Under the pieces are notes generated by a model. The model made no database searches. It saw only the letters and a program-made list of their open reading frames with translations, and had not been told where the DNA came from. The position numbers and the translations under genes were made by a program. This document shows positions 61,205-64,000 of a DNA stretch of 64,000 nt, piece by piece. The stretch covers positions 1,550,001-1,614,000 of the forward strand of contig NW_026570224.1 of the NCBI RefSeq assembly GCF_019649055.1. Direction: 5' to 3'. Source of the DNA: Paramacrobiotus metropolitanus (Eukaryota > Tardigrada > Eutardigrada > Parachela > Macrobiotidae). Numbering within the stretch: the first letter of the stretch is position 1; the number at the start of each line of letters is the position of its first letter.

Positions 61205-61935
61205 GTTACACGTGAGACTAGATTGCAAAATTTTTCATGCGTTTTGGCCAAAATTGTGTGAGTTTATTTATATATTTTATATGTTTTTATTTGGTTGGCA
61301 CTGGAAAAAATGAAATATTTGTATGCATTAGATACGAGTTCAGTTGAACTTGAATCTTCGTTTAGTTCTTGCTTAACAGCTACAGCAATCTCTGCTACCT
61401 AGACTACTTTAGAATATCTCTGGTGTTTGTTTTTGCATCCTTCGGTCGATAAACGCCGGTTTCGTGATGTGTGTGTTTCGCTTAATGTAAGTCGAAGCAT
61501 TTCATAAATTGGTAGTGCTGACAATTCTATAAGCTTCGACCGTATTGTGATGTTTATTAATTTAATCGTTCGTTGTTTTGGTTCAGTCCATCAACAATAA
61601 CGATTATTCGTCTCATCAGGCTCGTCGATTGTCTTATCAGGTCTGTATGCAACCAGAGGTCTTGCGTTTCGCCGCAGCTTGCGCCTGATGATTCATACAT
61701 TTGCGCATCCTTGTACATATGTTTTGAATTCTTTATTTAGCCTCTTGTTATTTATTTTTTTCCGACATTATCACCTAAATGTGCACTATATCAAATAGTT
61801 AAGGAACACCAAAACAAGTTACAGTATAAATCTTACAACGTGAGAAAACCATCTTGGAAAGGTCACAGCATAGGCACCAGTCACATAAAAAACAGTACAC
61901 ATTACTGTCCTCTTCGAGCTGGAAAGTGGCATTAA
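61205..61935. other. Convergent 3' ends of MROH1 and ZP-domain gene
   Basis: 731 bp between two convergent stop codons. AT-rich, with T-rich runs typical of 3' UTRs. No other feature was recognised. Confidence 0.6.
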
Positions 61936-63974
61936 TTATTTCTGTGGATAATCGGGCAGTGGACTGCTGTCATACTCGTACACTTCTTTGTCGCTTTTGC
62001 TAATACTTCGCTGCCGTATACACAACAGCGCCGACGTGACACACGATGCCACCAGGAGAGCAAAAATCAGCGCAATGCCAAAGGCGAAGAGGACTGTGTT
62101 GACGCACAGTGTAGAACTGTCGCCGGCTTGCGGGGCGATGCGGAGTAGTGATTGTGGCGAGGTGACGTCTGCCGGGGATATGACGCGAATACTGCTGGAC
62201 AGAGGGATTTGACCGGTGGACTGCACCGTGGACAGAGTGGTCAACGTCTCATTGAAGCCGAATTCCGCCGCCTCACGCCGGCGACGATCAAAGACGGTGC
62301 GACGACGCGGCCCTGGAGTGGGACGGGGTCCATAACCTTCTTCCGGCGGAGGCGTGATAATCTTGGGCGGAACATACGGTGGGCGGGGCGGAACGTATGG
62401 CGGGGGTTCGGGAGTTTCCACGGGATACTGTTTCAAAAATTTTCAATTAACTGGTAAGTACGGATACAATTTTACGAGTGCCCTAGAGATTAGTTATAGT
62501 TATGCTGTTACAATAGAATATGGAAAGCAAGACTCCTGCGAAAGGTCAATATTTAAACTATTAAGCTCGTAATTAATATCATAGTAAAACTGAAGTAGTG
62601 ACGTACGACAATTCTTCGTCGAGTAGTTGTCGTCGTCGTCGTGGTTGTCGTAGTTGGGGGCGGAGTAAGCTTCTTGATTGGTCCATAACCGTCATCGGGG
62701 ATAACTGGTGGCGGTGCTGGCGTAGTGCGTCGGTGCAACTTGTAGCTATTGTCGGGAACAACGGGCGGCGGCTCCACTTGACCATAATTTCTTCCGGAGC
62801 ATTGTTTAAAAGGACAGCCTCCCTTACAAACGGCAATGTTGCACTTTATGTTCACCTACAATCAGGTAACCGTTAGCGCTGTGTGACTTCAAACCCGACC
62901 AAGCAATTCAGAGGCCAAATTTCAGTTTCTGCGTTGTTTCCTTTAAAATCTACAAAATATTGTGCCTTTGAGGCTTTGACAGCGCACGAATGTTCTCCTT
63001 ATTCTGCCATTAACATACAGTATAATCATCCGGGAATTTGAACGCTGTTAAATAGGCATACGCAATCTGGGCAGCGGTATTCTGTGTCTCCCGTGTTGTC
63101 TGCCATTGGCTAATCAGTTTCTCCTTCATCACACACCCATTCTCATCGGTCAACTGAATCTTATTCCTGTTCTTCCCATCCGTGGCGTAGCAGTCCAGGA
63201 CCTGAATCTCCATGGTCACATCTTTCGTCTGCAGATAGATAACCAGCGTCAGCGTGTCACCAATCTGCACAATTCCCTCCGCAATAACCGGCGCAAATGG
63301 ACCCCGCCCCACTTGTACCGACATGGCTGTCGTTACGTCGTCGCCATTGAAATTCACGCTGGTTGCAATTCCCATGTCCACGCGGAACGGTGTGAACGTG
63401 ATCGTGTTGCGGAAGTTAGAATTCCAGTTGCAGCGCACTTTCCGCGCCACATCCGTCAGCTGCTGGATCATGGCGTCATTCTGCATGATGATGGTGTTTT
63501 CGATGTAGCGTATAGGCGGGGATTTGGTGTCATCGTTGCCGCTCTGCGTGCCGCACGCATTAATGGGAATAGTGAAGGTGAATTTGTTGAGATTCTGATT
63601 GGCCTGGATGAATACACAGCCTTGCGTGTAGTACGAGCCTTTGGAATAAATGATGCCGTTGAACACCATGTCGAACTGTATTGTCACTTGCATGCCGCTG
63701 GCGTCGCATGTGGCATCGATTAAGGTCAACTGGGGAGTTTTTACGCGGGACGGCATTGAATACCCCATGGAATCATCATCGTCTCCGTTGTCCCTGGCCG
63801 CCGAACATATCTAAAAATCCACAAGAAACTTTGCATTACAAATCACATCACTCTAACGGTACCACCGTTACAACGCATTTCGTAGCATTCGAACCACTTT
63901 AAGGTCAAACTGAGTTTGTACGTTACCACTTCCAAAAAGGTTAAGAGGCATTTAAGGGAAGTGGGCCGGTACAT
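61936..63974 (-). CDS. ZP-domain transmembrane protein (cuticlin/dusky-like type)
   Basis: Apical matrix protein that polymerises after proteolytic release. Exons (minus): a tentative first exon 63974-63922 (MYRPTSLKCLLTFLEVV, signal-like), then 63811-63019, 62855-62607, 62427-61936; phases close to 528 aa. The ZP domain runs from LTLIDATCDASGMQVTIQF to VNIKCNIAVCKGGCPFKQC and contains the ecdysozoan-style LTAFKFPDDYT segment. Next comes a Pro/Thr-rich region with a run of ten Thr and repeats of PPYVPP, then a basic FDRRRRE that fits a furin-type cleavage site, a stalk, one transmembrane segment (VLFAFGIALIFALLVASCVT) and a short cytoplasmic tail ending SPLPDYPQK. The orientation ZP, cleavage site, TM matches known family processing. 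The first exon is the weak point; an exon beyond the window is possible. Confidence 0.86.
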
Positions 63975-64000
63975 GGTACCAAATTCGTGTACATGCACGA

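Noticed and set aside
63106-63723. Long plus-strand frame of 205 codons
   Set aside because: It is antisense to the ZP-domain exon, which has clear domain signatures and matching splice sites; the frame is a codon-bias shadow.

Overview
The window looks like nuclear DNA of a small ecdysozoan animal. The genes carry many spliceosomal GT-AG introns, and they are metazoan: Cys-loop receptor subunits, a ZP-domain cuticular protein with the arthropod/nematode-style 'KFPD' segment, procollagen galactosyltransferase, CARMIL and an aromatic amino acid decarboxylase. A tardigrade is my best guess, because the set keeps an AP-5 subunit and MROH1 and has an intronless gene of bacterial/fungal type. This is inference; no marker in the window proves it. 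I rebuilt exon structures by hand from splice consensus, reading-frame phase and remembered family motifs. Phase sums close exactly for most genes.

Layout. 1-12041: two tandem nicotinic-type receptor subunit genes on the minus strand with identical exon phases, plus a duplicated 3' flank. 13595-16716: RFT1 (minus) and the AP-5 sigma subunit (plus), head to head across 410 bp. 17246-17318: tRNA-Phe(GAA). 18154-18316: an inverted-repeat element. 18493-19119: an intronless P-loop kinase-like gene. 19688-22608: a secreted EGF-like/LDLa protein (minus) with a TA-flanked inverted-repeat element in an intron. 23275-25070: a second copy of that element and an unresolved GC-rich block. 25970-28700: procollagen galactosyltransferase (plus) with one apparent frameshift. 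29092-33569: a secreted cholinesterase-like protein that has lost its catalytic residues (minus). 37105-40575: aromatic-L-amino-acid decarboxylase family (plus). 41360-50951: CARMIL (plus, 26 coding exons). 51471-52882: USP12/46 deubiquitinase (minus). 54506-61204: MROH1 (plus, 14 coding exons). 61936-63974: ZP-domain transmembrane protein (minus).

The genes are not an operon and mostly do not share a pathway. RFT1 and the procollagen galactosyltransferase both belong to ER glycosylation but are unlinked here. The receptor subunits, the decarboxylase and the esterase-like protein all relate to neural signalling families.

The most interesting signals are: (1) replacement by Ile of the catalytic loop Tyr in the decarboxylase, with the rest of the active site intact; (2) complete loss of the catalytic triad in the cholinesterase-like protein, together with a GC-AG intron; (3) changed charge rings and a 9' Phe in the receptor pores; (4) perfect palindromes sitting next to short tandem duplications; (5) strong excess of the word TACTCGTA/TACGAGTA; and (6) a transfer candidate gene.
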